From positions 682,001 through 746,000 of the forward strand of contig CAWEDP010000002.1 of assembly GCA_963807925.1 (NCBI GenBank): a stretch of 64,000 nt of DNA, given 5' to 3'. The notes below the pieces were generated by a model. It had not been told where the DNA came from, ran no database searches, and saw nothing but the letters and a program-made list of their open reading frames with translations. Below, piece after piece: positions 16,089 to 24,686 of this stretch (positions are counted from its first letter, which is position 1; each line of letters starts with the position of its first letter). The DNA comes from CAWEDP01 sp963807925 (lineage in GTDB: Bacteria > Acidobacteriota > Vicinamibacteria > Vicinamibacterales > CAVVIG01). Made by a program: the position numbers and the translations under genes.

Positions 16089-16803
16089 CTACCTCCCTGG
16101 ACACCCGCCGTCGTCACGGGCAGGACCAATCGGGCCGCCCTCACGCCGGCGCGGCTGGTCGTTCCCTTCGTGATCGATCACGCCGGGACCGCCTCGTCCG
16201 CCGTTATGAAGGGCCTCGATTTGATGATCGATCGTTCGTGCGGCGTCTTGGCGCTCCGCGCTGGCGACGGCCTCCTCGAGGCGATCGTGGTCGACGCCCC
16301 GCTCGGCCATGTGGGCTGCTGCGGGCCCGTAATGGCGACTAGGCGCGATGTCGAGACCTTGGCGCTCGTAGCTCCGGTGGTCGACGCGCTCATCGCGACC
16401 GTGCCGCGCGAGCATCTCGTTCGTGAGTTCTGCCCATCGCTCGCGCGCGTGCTCCATCCACTCCCGATCGTGGAACGTACGACTCTTCGGTGCGCCCACC
16501 GCGTGCTGGCTGGGCGCTGTTCGCACGCCGAAACCACTGCTCGCGCGACCGGGACACACCATCGTTTTGTCGCTCTGAAATCATCACGTGCGCGTGCGGA
16601 TTGTGTGCCCGTCCGTTCGCATCCCGGCCAGCGTGGATCGCGAGCGTGTACGGCAACCGTTCTTTGTCGGTCAACTCCTGCGCGAATTCGTGCGCCAAAG
16701 CGACTTGATCCTCGGTGTCCAGGTCGCGCGGGATCGCGAAGTCCGCGCTGATGTAAAGACGCCCATTAGCGCGCTCGTACACGTCGGCGGCGTCCCACCG
16801 GAA
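16089..16803 (-). pseudogene. MobA/MobL (MobQ-type) relaxase, truncated and frameshifted
   Basis: The visible part starts at FRWDAADVYERANGRLYI and includes ALAHEFAQEL and the metal-binding HxH motif NPHAHVMISERQ. The frame shifts near 16488-16496 (a G is missing in a GGTGGG run on the coding strand) and continues with SRTFHDREWMEHARERWAEL to a stop at 16089. The N-terminal catalytic Tyr region is cut off at about 16803, where an integrase fragment on the other strand begins. Relaxases of this type nick oriT to start conjugal transfer. Confidence 0.7.
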
Positions 16804-16804
16804 G

Positions 16805-17207
16805 GTGCCCCTCGCACCGGAGCTGAAAGCCGAGCTCGTCAAGCACGCGCACAAGAGCGGATTCATCTTCGGCCAGGGCAAGGACGGCAAACCGCCGCGG
16901 CAGGAAGCAATTAGCGTCGCCTTCGGACGACTGATGCGTGAGATTGAGCTCGAAGGCGTCACACATCACGTCCTGCGCCATACGGACGCGTCAGCGATGG
17001 TCGCGGCGGGAATCTCCTTGCGCGTCGTCCACGACATCGGCGGATGGTCGACGCTGCGAATGCTCGAACGCTACGCGCATCCGAGCGGCGCCGAGGTGTC
17101 GCGGGCCGTCCGCGTGCTCACCGCCTACACGACCCGTACAAAAGCCGGCACAGCGACGAAAAATGGGACCGGCGATCCGAAGAACGCCGACGCCGGAAGT
17201 GCTGTGA
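16805..17207 (+). pseudogene. Tyrosine recombinase C-terminal half, copy 2
   Basis: Encodes the catalytic half of a phage-type integrase: HHVLRHTDASAMVAAG (His and Arg of the box II HxxR motif), HDIGGWSTLRM and the nucleophile Tyr in LERYAHPS. The N-terminal arm-binding domain and box I are missing; the junction with the relaxase remnant is at about 16804. One extra G after AAAATG shifts the frame near the end, so the copy-1 stop is not used in this frame. It ends just before tRNA-Glu, the normal position of an integrase next to its att site. Confidence 0.7.
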
Positions 17208-17268
17208 AGAGTGAAGTGACGAAGTGGCGTCCCCAACGGGATTCGAACCCGTGTTTTGGCCTTGAAAG
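17046..17268. repeat. Direct repeat, copy 2 (integrase end plus tRNA-Glu 3' end)
   Basis: Partner of 13184-13405. The repeat covers the integrase 3' end and the 3' half of tRNA-Glu, and marks the right edge of the integrated element. Confidence 0.85.
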
Positions 17269-17300
17269 GGCCACGTCCTGGGCCTCTGGACGATGGGGAC
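17225..17300 (-). tRNA. tRNA-Glu (anticodon UUC)
   Basis: Acceptor stem GTCCCCA pairs with TGGGGAC, the anticodon arm TGGCC-CTTTCAA-GGCCA gives UUC, the T-arm is ACGGG-TTCGAAT-CCCGT, and GCCA is encoded at the 3' end (17225-17228). The 3' half is duplicated at 13362-13405, so it served as an integration target and was restored by the insertion. Confidence 0.95.
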
Positions 17301-17390
17301 GGGGGCGGGACACGCCGATACAAACCAGACATCGTATCACGCGCGATTCCACGGTCCCCGGCTCCGGCCGGCAAGGTTCGCCACCGCGCC

Positions 17391-18395
17391 TCACGGCCGG
17401 GGCGCCGTCACTGCCGGCGCCGCGGTGTCGATCTGCGGGTACAGTCGCGAGTGGCGCAAGCCTGGATGACGGCCGCCGTAGTGCGCCGGAACATCCTGCG
17501 TCCAGTTGCTCGGGATCGACAGCGAGAACAGCAGCACCGCCGCCAGTGCAATCCGCTGCACCCACGACGCCGAGCTATCGCGCCAGCCCTGCGCCGCGAC
17601 GGCCGCTTCGCCCGTCGTCCGCGACGCCAGCCGTCCGAGCCGCCGCAGCCGCGACCGGATCAACAGCACGACGCCGAGCGCGGCCATCACGAGGTTCAGC
17701 GTCTGGCCGGTCCCCAGCGCGAGCCGATGCGTGGGGTAGTCGCGGAACAGATCGATGCCGATCCGCAGCGCCGGATACCAGAACACGAAGCGTGCGGCCA
17801 CGGCGCCCGGCGTCGGATTCCTCCGCCGAACGCGTGCCAGGTACGGCACCAGCAGCAGATTCTTGAGGCCGTCGTACAGCACCACCGGATGGCGGTACCC
17901 CTCGGCGTACGGAAACCTCACGGCCCACCAAACGTCGGTGGCCCGGCCGACGATCTGCCCGTCGATGAAATTGCCGATCCGGCCGATGCCCAGCAGAAAC
18001 GCCCCCGGAACGGCGAGCGCGTCAGCGAGCTCGAGAAAGGGCTTCCGGTGGACGGCCGCGAAGAGCGCGACACCGGCCGCCGCGCCCAGCAGCAACCCGT
18101 GGGTCGCCATGCCGCCGAGCCAGAGCGCCGGCACCAGCGCGGGATGCTGTCGATAGAACGGCCACTCGTCGAACGAGACCTCGATCAGGCGGCCGCCCGC
18201 CAGCACGCCGACCGCCACAGACAGCGTCAGCGCGTACACCTCCGCCAGCGTCAGATGCAGCCGCACGCGTCGGCGCCGGAGGTACAGATGAAGGTTCAGG
18301 AAGCCGAGCGCGTAGCTCAGGCCGTACCACCAGAGGTGGATGCCCCCGATGCTGCCGATGACGGGATCGAGTCGATGAACGAACGGTCCGGGCAT
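17391..18395 (-). CDS. lgt: Prolipoprotein diacylglyceryl transferase
   Basis: About 334 residues from ATG 18395 (MPGPFVHRLDPVIGS). The family signature GRIGNFIDGQIVGR is present, as are the HLWWYGLSYALGF start and the HPVVLYDGLKNL region; seven or so membrane helices. Lgt moves diacylglycerol from phosphatidylglycerol to the lipobox Cys of prelipoproteins, the first step of lipoprotein maturation. The long C-terminal extension (after about residue 270) is Arg-rich with one more hydrophobic helix. An upstream in-frame extension to 18446 overlaps a palindromic repeat and is not used. Confidence 0.93.
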   Translation of the reverse strand: MPGPFVHRLDPVIGSIGGIHLWWYGLSYALGFLNLHLYLRRRRVRLHLTLAEVYALTLSVAVGVLAGGRLIEVSFDEWPFYRQHPALVPALWLGGMATHGLLLGAAAGVALFAAVHRKPFLELADALAVPGAFLLGIGRIGNFIDGQIVGRATDVWWAVRFPYAEGYRHPVVLYDGLKNLLLVPYLARVRRRNPTPGAVAARFVFWYPALRIGIDLFRDYPTHRLALGTGQTLNLVMAALGVVLLIRSRLRRLGRLASRTTGEAAVAAQGWRDSSASWVQRIALAAVLLFSLSIPSNWTQDVPAHYGGRHPGLRHSRLYPQIDTAAPAVTAPRP

Positions 18396-18418
18396 CGCGC
18401 ACCTTCCGTGCGGACGCG

Positions 18419-18436
18419 ATCCGGCTGGAGCCGGAC
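18419..18436. repeat. REP-like palindrome (TCCGGCTGGAGCCGGA)
   Basis: A short imperfect palindrome of the same type as the two at 22291-22338 (GTCCGGCTGAAGCCGGAC), here between lgt and the slipin gene. It could act as a hairpin in the transcript. Confidence 0.6.
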
Positions 18437-18447
18437 GCCTCGGCACC

Positions 18448-19365
18448 CTATTTCGCCGGCGGCAACGCCTGCAGCAGCTCTCGAATCCCGCCGAGCGACG
18501 CCATGACGCCGGCCGCCTCGTAGGGGAGGAAGACCAGCTTCTGCGCCCCGGTGGCGATCTGCCCGAGCGACTCGAGGTAGCTCTTCGCGATCAGGTACTG
18601 CGCGGGACTGGCCGCCGTCCCGAGCGACTGGGCCACCATCTGGAGCGCCTGCGCCTCGGCCTGCGCCACCCGCAGGCGCGCTTCGGCCTGGCCTTCCGCT
18701 GCGAGAATCGCCGCCTGCTTGGCGCCTTCGGCGTTGACGATCGCCGCCTGCTTGGCGCCCTCGGCCCGTAGAATCGCCGCCGACTTCTCGCCTTCCGCCG
18801 TCGTCACCACCGCCCGCCGCGTCCGCTCGGCGGTCATCTGCTTTTCCATCGTGAGGCGGATTTCCTCGGGCGGCGTGATGTTCTTCAGCTCGATGCGCAT
18901 CACCTTGACGCCCCACTGCTGGGTCGCGGAATCGAGCGCCGACCGCAGCTGCGTATTGGTGCTGTCGCGCGAGGAGAGGGTGTGATCGAGGTCCAGCTGC
19001 CCGATGACGTTGCGCAGCGCCGACAGCGTGAGCTGATCGAGGCCCCAGGCCAGGTTCTGCACTTCGTAGGTCGCCCGCACGGGGTCGACGATGAGGTAGT
19101 AGATGACCGCGTCGACCTCCATGGTGACGTTGTCGCGCGTGATGACCGGCTGCGGCTCGATCTTCGTGATCTGCTCGCGCAGATCGATCGTCGCCCGCAC
19201 GGCGTCGAGGAACGGCACAATCGTGTTCAGCCCGGCTTCGGCCGTCCGGTGGTACCGCCCGAGCCGCTCGATGATCTTCACCTGCTTCTGCGGGACGATC
19301 TTGATCGTCCTGAGCAGCACGACGAGCAGGAAGACGCCGAGGCCGAGCAGGACGATGCCGTTCAT
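18448..19365 (-). CDS. Slipin/paraslipin (SPFH-domain membrane protein)
   Basis: 305 residues from ATG 19365 (MNGIVLLGLGVFLLVVLL): one N-terminal membrane helix, then the SPFH domain (KIIERLGRYHRTAEAGLN, PFLDAV, QPVITRDNVTMEVDAVIYY), then a coiled coil rich in Ala/Glu (EGEKSAAILRAEGAKQAA). This matches QmcA/paraslipins, which form membrane ring assemblies. Its start overlaps the NfeD gene stop by four bases, the usual slipin-NfeD pair. Confidence 0.92.
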   Translation of the reverse strand: MNGIVLLGLGVFLLVVLLRTIKIVPQKQVKIIERLGRYHRTAEAGLNTIVPFLDAVRATIDLREQITKIEPQPVITRDNVTMEVDAVIYYLIVDPVRATYEVQNLAWGLDQLTLSALRNVIGQLDLDHTLSSRDSTNTQLRSALDSATQQWGVKVMRIELKNITPPEEIRLTMEKQMTAERTRRAVVTTAEGEKSAAILRAEGAKQAAIVNAEGAKQAAILAAEGQAEARLRVAQAEAQALQMVAQSLGTAASPAQYLIAKSYLESLGQIATGAQKLVFLPYEAAGVMASLGGIRELLQALPPAK

Positions 19366-19826
19366 GTGCGCCTCACCTCCAGCACGATGCCGTCCGCGCC
19401 GACGATCCGCACGGTCGTGCCTGTCGCAATCGTGTCCGCGCTGCGCGCCGCCCAGTCCTCGCCGCCGACGGTGATGCGGCCGGTGCCGAGCATCGGGTCG
19501 ATGTCCTGCGTCACGACGGCCTGCCGGCCGACGAGCGGCTCGACCCGCGACGGCAGGCCGCGGCCGCTGATCGCCGCGAGCAGGCCCGATCGCAGCAGCA
19601 CAATCGACGCGGTCATCACGACGACGAACGCGGCGAGCTGCATCGGAACGCTGAAACCGAAGAACGCCAGCGCCGCCGCCACCACCGCCCCGGCGCCGAC
19701 AAACGCGAAGCCGAAGTGCGGAACCGACACTTCGACGATCGCGGAGACGAAGGCGACCGCCAGCCAGACCAGCGCGCTCAGCTCGGACACCCAGCCCGCA
19801 AGCCAGGTCCGCAGCAGCAACCACAT
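19362..19826 (-). CDS. NfeD-like membrane protein
   Basis: 154 residues with four hydrophobic segments, followed by an OB-fold domain (LVGRQAVVTQDIDPMLGTGRI...GEDWAARS). This is the short NfeD form without the protease domain, partner of slipins. The two genes overlap as ATGA, so they are co-translated. Confidence 0.88.
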   Translation of the reverse strand: MWLLLRTWLAGWVSELSALVWLAVAFVSAIVEVSVPHFGFAFVGAGAVVAAALAFFGFSVPMQLAAFVVVMTASIVLLRSGLLAAISGRGLPSRVEPLVGRQAVVTQDIDPMLGTGRITVGGEDWAARSADTIATGTTVRIVGADGIVLEVRRT

Positions 19827-19836
19827 GGGAGCGCGA

Positions 19837-20295
19837 TTATAAGCGGAACAGCGGGCGGCCGGCGGCCATGCCGGGCCATGGAATCCCCAGAACCATCAGC
19901 GCGGTCGCGAAGCCGAACGCCATCAGCATGCGGAGCCGCTTGGCATCCGCCGTCTTCGCCTTCCGGGCGAGCAGGCGGCCGACGTGCACGAGGACGACCG
20001 CCGTCATCATCAGCGTGAGGTGCTCGACGGCGAAGAAGCGCAGCGGTGGATTGCGCATGGCGGCGCCGAAATCCCGCATCGCCTCCGCGGTGAACGGGCT
20101 GAGGACCAGATACAGGAGCAGTCCGAGCAGCATCTGGAGGTCGAGGGAGATCATCAGCGCCAGCCCCCACATGTCGGCGCGGCCCGGCGCCGTGGACGTG
20201 GATCGATCCGACAGCGTGGTCACCGTGGCGGCGACGCCGGCGACGAGCGCGACCCACCGGAGCCAGGAGTGCAGCGTCAGCACGAACGTGTACAT
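19837..20295 (-). CDS. Four-helix membrane protein, cytochrome b561-like
   Basis: 152 residues with four membrane helices. Conserved-looking His residues fall in helices 1 (LHSWLRW), 3 (AVEHLTLMM) and 4 (LVHVGRLL), a pattern seen in b-type cytochrome-like small proteins, but no family is certain. Ten bases separate its end from the NfeD start, so it could be the first gene of the NfeD-slipin-lgt run. Confidence 0.65.
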   Translation of the reverse strand: MYTFVLTLHSWLRWVALVAGVAATVTTLSDRSTSTAPGRADMWGLALMISLDLQMLLGLLLYLVLSPFTAEAMRDFGAAMRNPPLRFFAVEHLTLMMTAVVLVHVGRLLARKAKTADAKRLRMLMAFGFATALMVLGIPWPGMAAGRPLFRL

Positions 20296-20307
20296 GCCCG
20301 GAAGGTA

Positions 20308-21117
20308 TCACGAGATCGACCGGGCCGCCCGCAGCGCGTCGGTGGCGCGATCGACGTCCTGCTGGGCCCGCTTCCACGCGCGCTCGGCCTCCGCGGCGCG
20401 GTCGCGGGCCCGCTCGAGGACCGCCTCCGCTTTCCTGACGGCCGCGTCGCGCCGGCGGCGGGCCGCCGCCTCTTCGCGCGCGCGTGCGCGCGCGGCGCGC
20501 TCGGCGTCGCGGCGTTCCTGGCCGAGCCGCCTGGCGTCGCGGTCCGCGCGACCGCGGTCCGCGCGTACCGGGGCGTCGCTCGTCCCCGGCTTCGGGCGTC
20601 GCGCCGCGCCCGGCGACTCGCGCTCCGGACGGATCGGCGCCGGCGCGACGCCGGCGAGCATCTCGAATCCCCCGGGCCGAAGCGGTTCGGTGAGCCGGCC
20701 CGCCGATCGATCCGCGGGCGGCGCGACCGAGAGCGCCTCGAAGGTCTGGGTCAGGGCATCGCGGGCGGGGTGGACGTTCAGGGGGGCGGCCAGCGCGATC
20801 GCTCTGGCGACGGCGGCGGCCACGGCGTCGCGATGCGCGGCCACCGCCTCTCGCAGGTCGGCCGCGCGTCCCTTCAGCGCGGCGCCCTGTGCCTGTCGCA
20901 GCGCCTGCCCGCTCCTCGTCAGACGATCGAAGTCCGGCCGCGCATGCCAGTAGACCTGGTTGACCGCCCAGGCCGCGCTGGCCGGCTTCTTCAGCGCCTG
21001 GACGCGTCGGCGGTCGGCGCCGGTGACCTCGGACGCGAGCGCCTTGCGCGCCGGCATGAAGTCGCCCGGCGGACGCCGGTAGAGATCGTCGATTCGCGAC
21101 TCGAGCGATCTGGTCAT
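20308..21117 (-). CDS. Conserved hypothetical, Arg-rich coiled-coil protein
   Basis: 269 residues. The N-terminal part contains LKKPASAAWAVNQVYWHARP, a motif I recognise from a recurrent uncharacterised actinobacterial and acidobacterial family. The C-terminal 110 residues are an Arg/Ala/Glu coiled coil (RARAREEAAARRRR). No enzyme motif and no signal peptide. Probably a cytoplasmic, nucleic-acid or protein-binding protein; function unknown. Confidence 0.65.
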   Translation of the reverse strand: MTRSLESRIDDLYRRPPGDFMPARKALASEVTGADRRRVQALKKPASAAWAVNQVYWHARPDFDRLTRSGQALRQAQGAALKGRAADLREAVAAHRDAVAAAVARAIALAAPLNVHPARDALTQTFEALSVAPPADRSAGRLTEPLRPGGFEMLAGVAPAPIRPERESPGAARRPKPGTSDAPVRADRGRADRDARRLGQERRDAERAARARAREEAAARRRRDAAVRKAEAVLERARDRAAEAERAWKRAQQDVDRATDALRAARSIS

Positions 21118-21209
21118 CGGTTCATCGGGTCGCGGTCGCGGGGATCACGGCATCACGGCACCGACGCTCGAGGGTCCGGCAGCCGGACGACGAACGGCCT
21201 GCCGGGTCG

Positions 21210-21626
21210 TCAAGGATGGCTGACCGTCAGCGTGTAGTTCTGCGGAATCGTCAGCGGGATGCCGATCAGGTTGATCGGATCGAACGCGAAGACACAGTAA
21301 GTCCCTTTCACGATGATCGAGCCGCTCAGGGCCGTGTGCCCGAGATTGGTGCTGGCCACCGCATTCTGCTGGAGGGTCGCGCAGTTGGACCCGGCGACCT
21401 GGCCGTACGCGACGCCAAGATACGTGTTGCCGGGCGAAATCGTGTTGACCACCACGGTGATCTCGCCGGTGTTCTGCACGCTGAAGGTGTGCACCGGTCC
21501 CTGACCGAACGGCTGAACCGATCCACTGAAGCTCTGACTCGTGTTACTGGAAGGGTCGGTCGGACCGCTGCACGCCGACGCTGCGACGAGAAGGAGCAGT
21601 ACCGCCGCGATCCGGAGCGTCTTCAT
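21210..21626 (-). CDS. Small lipoprotein of unknown function
   Basis: 138 residues. The N-terminus MKTLRIAAVLLLLVAASAC is a lipoprotein signal with the lipobox Cys at residue 19. The mature part (FSGSVQPFGQGPVHTFSVQN...ITVVVNTISPG) has the beta-sandwich look of small bacterial pre-peptidase C-terminal-like domains. It ends 1 base from the cysH stop on the same strand and may be the last gene of the cys operon, or be transcribed alone. Confidence 0.75.
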   Translation of the reverse strand: MKTLRIAAVLLLLVAASACSGPTDPSSNTSQSFSGSVQPFGQGPVHTFSVQNTGEITVVVNTISPGNTYLGVAYGQVAGSNCATLQQNAVASTNLGHTALSGSIIVKGTYCVFAFDPINLIGIPLTIPQNYTLTVSHP

Positions 21627-21627
21627 G

Positions 21628-22374
21628 TCATTTCACGCTGGGTTGGATGTGAATGCCGCATTCCAGCTTCTGCCCCTGCCAGCGTCCCGACCGCGGATCG
21701 GACGGATCGAGCGGCACCGACGTGCACGGCTCGCACCCGATGCTGGTGTAGCCCAGTTCGTAGAGGGGCAGCAGCGGGACCTCATGAGCCTTGTTGTACA
21801 TGTACACGTCCCTTGTCGTCCATAGGGCCAGGGGGCTGGCCTTCCGGATGGTGGCGCCGGAGGGGAGGCGGAACGGCTCGACGTCGGCCAGGTGCGCCCG
21901 CGAGGGCGATTGCTGACGGCGCAGGCCGGTGAACCACAGATCGTAGCCCTCGAGCGCCGAGAACAGCGGCTCCACCTTGTGCCTGGCGCAGCAGGCGTCC
22001 GTGCTGGTCTGCCACAATCCGGGCGAGGGCTCCGCGGCGCGCAGGGTGACGAGGTGCAGATTCCACTGCCGCGCCAGCTCGTCGCAGTACGCATAGGTCT
22101 GCGCGAAATGGTGCACCGTGTCGAGGAACAACACCGGAATGTCGGGCTTTGCCGCGCGCAGCATGTGCAGGACGGCGACGTCTTCCGCCTGAAAACTGCA
22201 CGTGATGCACGGACGCGCCGCGGAGGCGAGGAGGTCCCCGATGAGCCGCGTCGCGTCGGCTGTCTTCGCGGGCCAGTCGTCGCCGTCGCGGTCCGGCTGA
22301 AGCCGGACACTACGTTCCGGGTCCGGCTGAAGCCGGACACTACTTGTGGACTCGCGACCTGTCGGCTGGCTCAT
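21628..22374 (-). CDS. cysH: Assimilatory adenylyl-sulfate (APS) reductase
   Basis: 248 residues. ITCSFQAEDVAVLHML is the PP-loop; CCARHKVEPL together with GCEPCTSVPL supplies the CC...CxxC cluster ligands typical of APS-type rather than PAPS-type reductases, and ECGIHI near the end holds the catalytic Cys. It reduces APS to sulfite. No APS kinase (cysC) is in the operon, which fits direct use of APS. The ATG at 22374 overlaps the cysN stop (ATGA). Residues 11-30 are encoded by two palindromic repeats and read VRLQPD twice, a spacer with no match in other CysH proteins. Confidence 0.9.
   Translation of the reverse strand: MSQPTGRESTSSVRLQPDPERSVRLQPDRDGDDWPAKTADATRLIGDLLASAARPCITCSFQAEDVAVLHMLRAAKPDIPVLFLDTVHHFAQTYAYCDELARQWNLHLVTLRAAEPSPGLWQTSTDACCARHKVEPLFSALEGYDLWFTGLRRQQSPSRAHLADVEPFRLPSGATIRKASPLALWTTRDVYMYNKAHEVPLLPLYELGYTSIGCEPCTSVPLDPSDPRSGRWQGQKLECGIHIQPSVK
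22291..22338. repeat. Two REP-like palindromes inside cysH
   Basis: GTCCGGCTGAAGCCGGAC occurs at 22291-22308 and again at 22321-22338, each followed by ACTAC. On the coding strand each is read in frame as VRLQPD. The units are short inverted repeats of the kind scattered between genes in Vicinamibacteria-like genomes. Confidence 0.85.
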
Positions 22375-23678
22375 CTCAATATCTCCTCGAGCAGGCGCCG
22401 CACCAGCTCCGCCGCTTCGTCGTCGGACGCCGCGCCGCGCGCCATCCGCACGATCCGCTCGGCGGCGCTCGGCTTCGCGCCGCCCGCCGCGTGGTGGCGG
22501 ACCGGGTCGACAATCATGCCGGCGCCGGCCGTGAAGTTGGTCGCCGGGTCGATCAGGATGAAGCTGCCGGTCGCGCGGTTGTCCGCGTACCGATCGAACA
22601 TCAGCGGCCGCGCGGTGGTGACGGTTGCACGCCCGATCTGGTTCAGCACCAGCCCGTGATCGACCTCCGCGCCGACCGTGCGCGTCGTGTGTTTGGCCAG
22701 GTACATCCGGGCGGGATCGAGCGGCCGTTCGTCCATCCAGACGATGTCGGCCTGGAAGCGCTGGCCGACCTCGACGGGCGCGTCGCCCGCGGTCAGCAGG
22801 TCGCCGCGGCTGATGTCGATCTCGTCCTCGATGACGATCGTGACCGACATCGGCGCGAAAGCGGCCTGCAGATCGCCGTCCCACGTGGCGATGCGCGCCA
22901 CGCGGCTCGTGCGGCCCGACGGCCAGACCGTGACCGGATCGCCGCGGCGGATGGCGCCCGACGCGATCTGGCCGGCATAGCCGCGGAAATCCTGGGTGGG
23001 CCGCGACACCAGCTGCACCGGAAAGCGGAACGGCTTGCCGGCGAGCCCGCGGTCCACCTGCACCGTCTCGAGGTATTCGAGCAGGCTCGGGCCCTCGAAC
23101 CAGGGCGTGCGGGGGCTCGGGCTGATGACGTTGTCGCCGTGCAGCGCGCTCAGCGGAATCGGCTGCAGCGTCGCGCCGTGGAGCAGCTCGTCGAAATCGT
23201 CGCAGATCAGGTCGAACACGCCGCGGTCGAAGCCGACGAGATCCATCTTGTTGATGGCGAGGACGAAGTGCGAGATGCCGAGGAGGCGCGCGATGCGCGC
23301 GTGCCGCCGCGACTGGACGCGCACGCCGTTGCGCGCGTCGACCAGCAGGATCGCCAGGTCCGCCGTCGAGGCGCCGGTGGCCATGTTGCGCGTGTACTGC
23401 TCGTGGCCGGGCGTGTCGGCGAGGATGAACTTGCGGCGAGCGGTCGCGAAGTACCGGTAGGCGACGTCGATCGTGATGCCCTGCTCCCGCTCCGCCTTCA
23501 GGCCGTCGGTGAACAGCGAGAAGTCGATCGGCCCGGCGCTCCGGTTCTTCGACGCCTTCTCGACCGAGTGGATCTGATCCTCGTACACCGACCGCGAGTC
23601 GTGCAGCAGCCGCCCGATCAGCGTGCTCTTGCCGTCGTCGACGCTGCCGGCGGTGCAGATCCGGAGGAGGCCCGACAT
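22371..23678 (-). CDS. cysN: Sulfate adenylyltransferase, large (GTPase) subunit
   Basis: 435 residues. G1 GSVDDGKSTLIGRLL, G2 GITIDVAYRYF, G3 ADTPGHEQYTRNM and G4 NKMDLV are all present, followed by the two EF-Tu-like beta barrels (FPVQLVSRPTQDFRGYAG...). It drives APS synthesis by GTP hydrolysis together with CysD. There is no C-terminal APS kinase domain. The start overlaps the cysD stop as TGATG. Confidence 0.95.
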   Translation of the reverse strand: MSGLLRICTAGSVDDGKSTLIGRLLHDSRSVYEDQIHSVEKASKNRSAGPIDFSLFTDGLKAEREQGITIDVAYRYFATARRKFILADTPGHEQYTRNMATGASTADLAILLVDARNGVRVQSRRHARIARLLGISHFVLAINKMDLVGFDRGVFDLICDDFDELLHGATLQPIPLSALHGDNVISPSPRTPWFEGPSLLEYLETVQVDRGLAGKPFRFPVQLVSRPTQDFRGYAGQIASGAIRRGDPVTVWPSGRTSRVARIATWDGDLQAAFAPMSVTIVIEDEIDISRGDLLTAGDAPVEVGQRFQADIVWMDERPLDPARMYLAKHTTRTVGAEVDHGLVLNQIGRATVTTARPLMFDRYADNRATGSFILIDPATNFTAGAGMIVDPVRHHAAGGAKPSAAERIVRMARGAASDDEAAELVRRLLEEILR

Positions 23679-24631
23679 CAGAAGTAGCCCTCGCGCTTCT
23701 TCAGCTCCATCGATCCGTCCTGATCGTGGTCGATGACGCGGAGCTGGCGCTCGGAGTGCCGCGTGGCGACCAGCTCCTCGATGATCTTCGGCACGGTGTC
23801 GGCGTCGGAGCGGACCGCGCCGGTGCACGGCGAGCAGCCGAGCGATCGCATGCGGCACTTGACCAGCTGCGGCTGCTCGCCGGGCAGCAGCGGCACGAAC
23901 GGCTGCTCGAGCATGAGCAGCGAGTTGCCCCGCACGACGACCTCGCGCTCCTTCGCGAAGTAGAGCGGCACGATCGGGATGTTCTCGACGTGGATGTACT
24001 GCCAGACGTCGAGCTCGGTCCAGTTCGACAGCGGGAAGACGCGGATGCTCTCGCCGGGGCGGATGCGGCCGTTCAGCAGGCTCCACAGCTCCGGCCGCTG
24101 GTTCTTCGGATCCCACTGGCCCTTCGCGTCGCGGAGCGAGAAGATCCGCTCCTTCGCACGCGATCGCTCCTCGTCGCGCCGCGCGCCGCCGAAGGCCGCG
24201 TCGAAGTTGCCGGCCTCGAGCGCGTCGAGCAGCGACTTGGTCTTCAGCAGGCCGCAGCAGCGCTGCGTCCCGACGAGAAACGGCTGGGTGCCGTCGGCAA
24301 TCGCCTGGTCGTTGGTGTGGACGATCAGCTTCGCGCCGACCTCCCCGACGTACCAGTTCCGGAACTCGATCATCTCGCGGAACTTGTACGTCGTGTCGAC
24401 GTGGAGCAGCGGAAAGGGGATCGGTCCCGGGAAGAACGCCTTCTGGGCCAGGCGGAGCAGAACCGACGAGTCCTTGCCGATCGAGTAGAGCATCACCGGC
24501 CGCTCGAACTCCGCCACGACCTCGCGGATGATGTGAAGGCTCTCCGCTTCGAGCGCGCGCAGATGATCGAGCTCGGGTCGGGCGCTGGCGCCCGCCGACC
24601 GGCCCGTGATGTGATGCACCGTAGCAGTCAT
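23678..24631 (-). CDS. cysD: Sulfate adenylyltransferase, small subunit
   Basis: About 317 residues from ATG 24631 (MTATVHHITG). The PP-loop is MLYSIGKDSSVLLRLA; VDTTYKFREMIEFR, GTQRCCGLLKTKSLL and SNWTELDVWQYI are typical of CysD. It makes APS from ATP and sulfate with CysN. First gene of cysDNH; the upstream region contains a terminator hairpin and a short frame. Confidence 0.95.
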   Translation of the reverse strand: MTATVHHITGRSAGASARPELDHLRALEAESLHIIREVVAEFERPVMLYSIGKDSSVLLRLAQKAFFPGPIPFPLLHVDTTYKFREMIEFRNWYVGEVGAKLIVHTNDQAIADGTQPFLVGTQRCCGLLKTKSLLDALEAGNFDAAFGGARRDEERSRAKERIFSLRDAKGQWDPKNQRPELWSLLNGRIRPGESIRVFPLSNWTELDVWQYIHVENIPIVPLYFAKEREVVVRGNSLLMLEQPFVPLLPGEQPQLVKCRMRSLGCSPCTGAVRSDADTVPKIIEELVATRHSERQLRVIDHDQDGSMELKKREGYF

Positions 24632-24659
24632 ACGTGTCCGATCTGACCCCAAAACAGCA

Positions 24660-24686
24660 AAAGCCCGGGGAAGGTCCCCGGGCTTT
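24660..24686 (-). terminator. Terminator hairpin in the cysDNH leader
   Basis: An 11-bp stem AAAGCCCGGGG with CCCCGGGCTTT (24660-24670 with 24676-24686), a 5-base loop, followed on the minus strand by TTTT-GCTG-TTTT. It stands 28 bases before the cysD start, so full transcription of the operon must pass it. This is the arrangement of an attenuator or riboswitch. Confidence 0.75.

Noticed and set aside
24660..24686. Bidirectional terminator for the TIGR00300 gene
   Set aside because: That gene starts to the right and runs away from the hairpin; the T-runs lie on the cysD side, so the hairpin belongs to the cysDNH leader.
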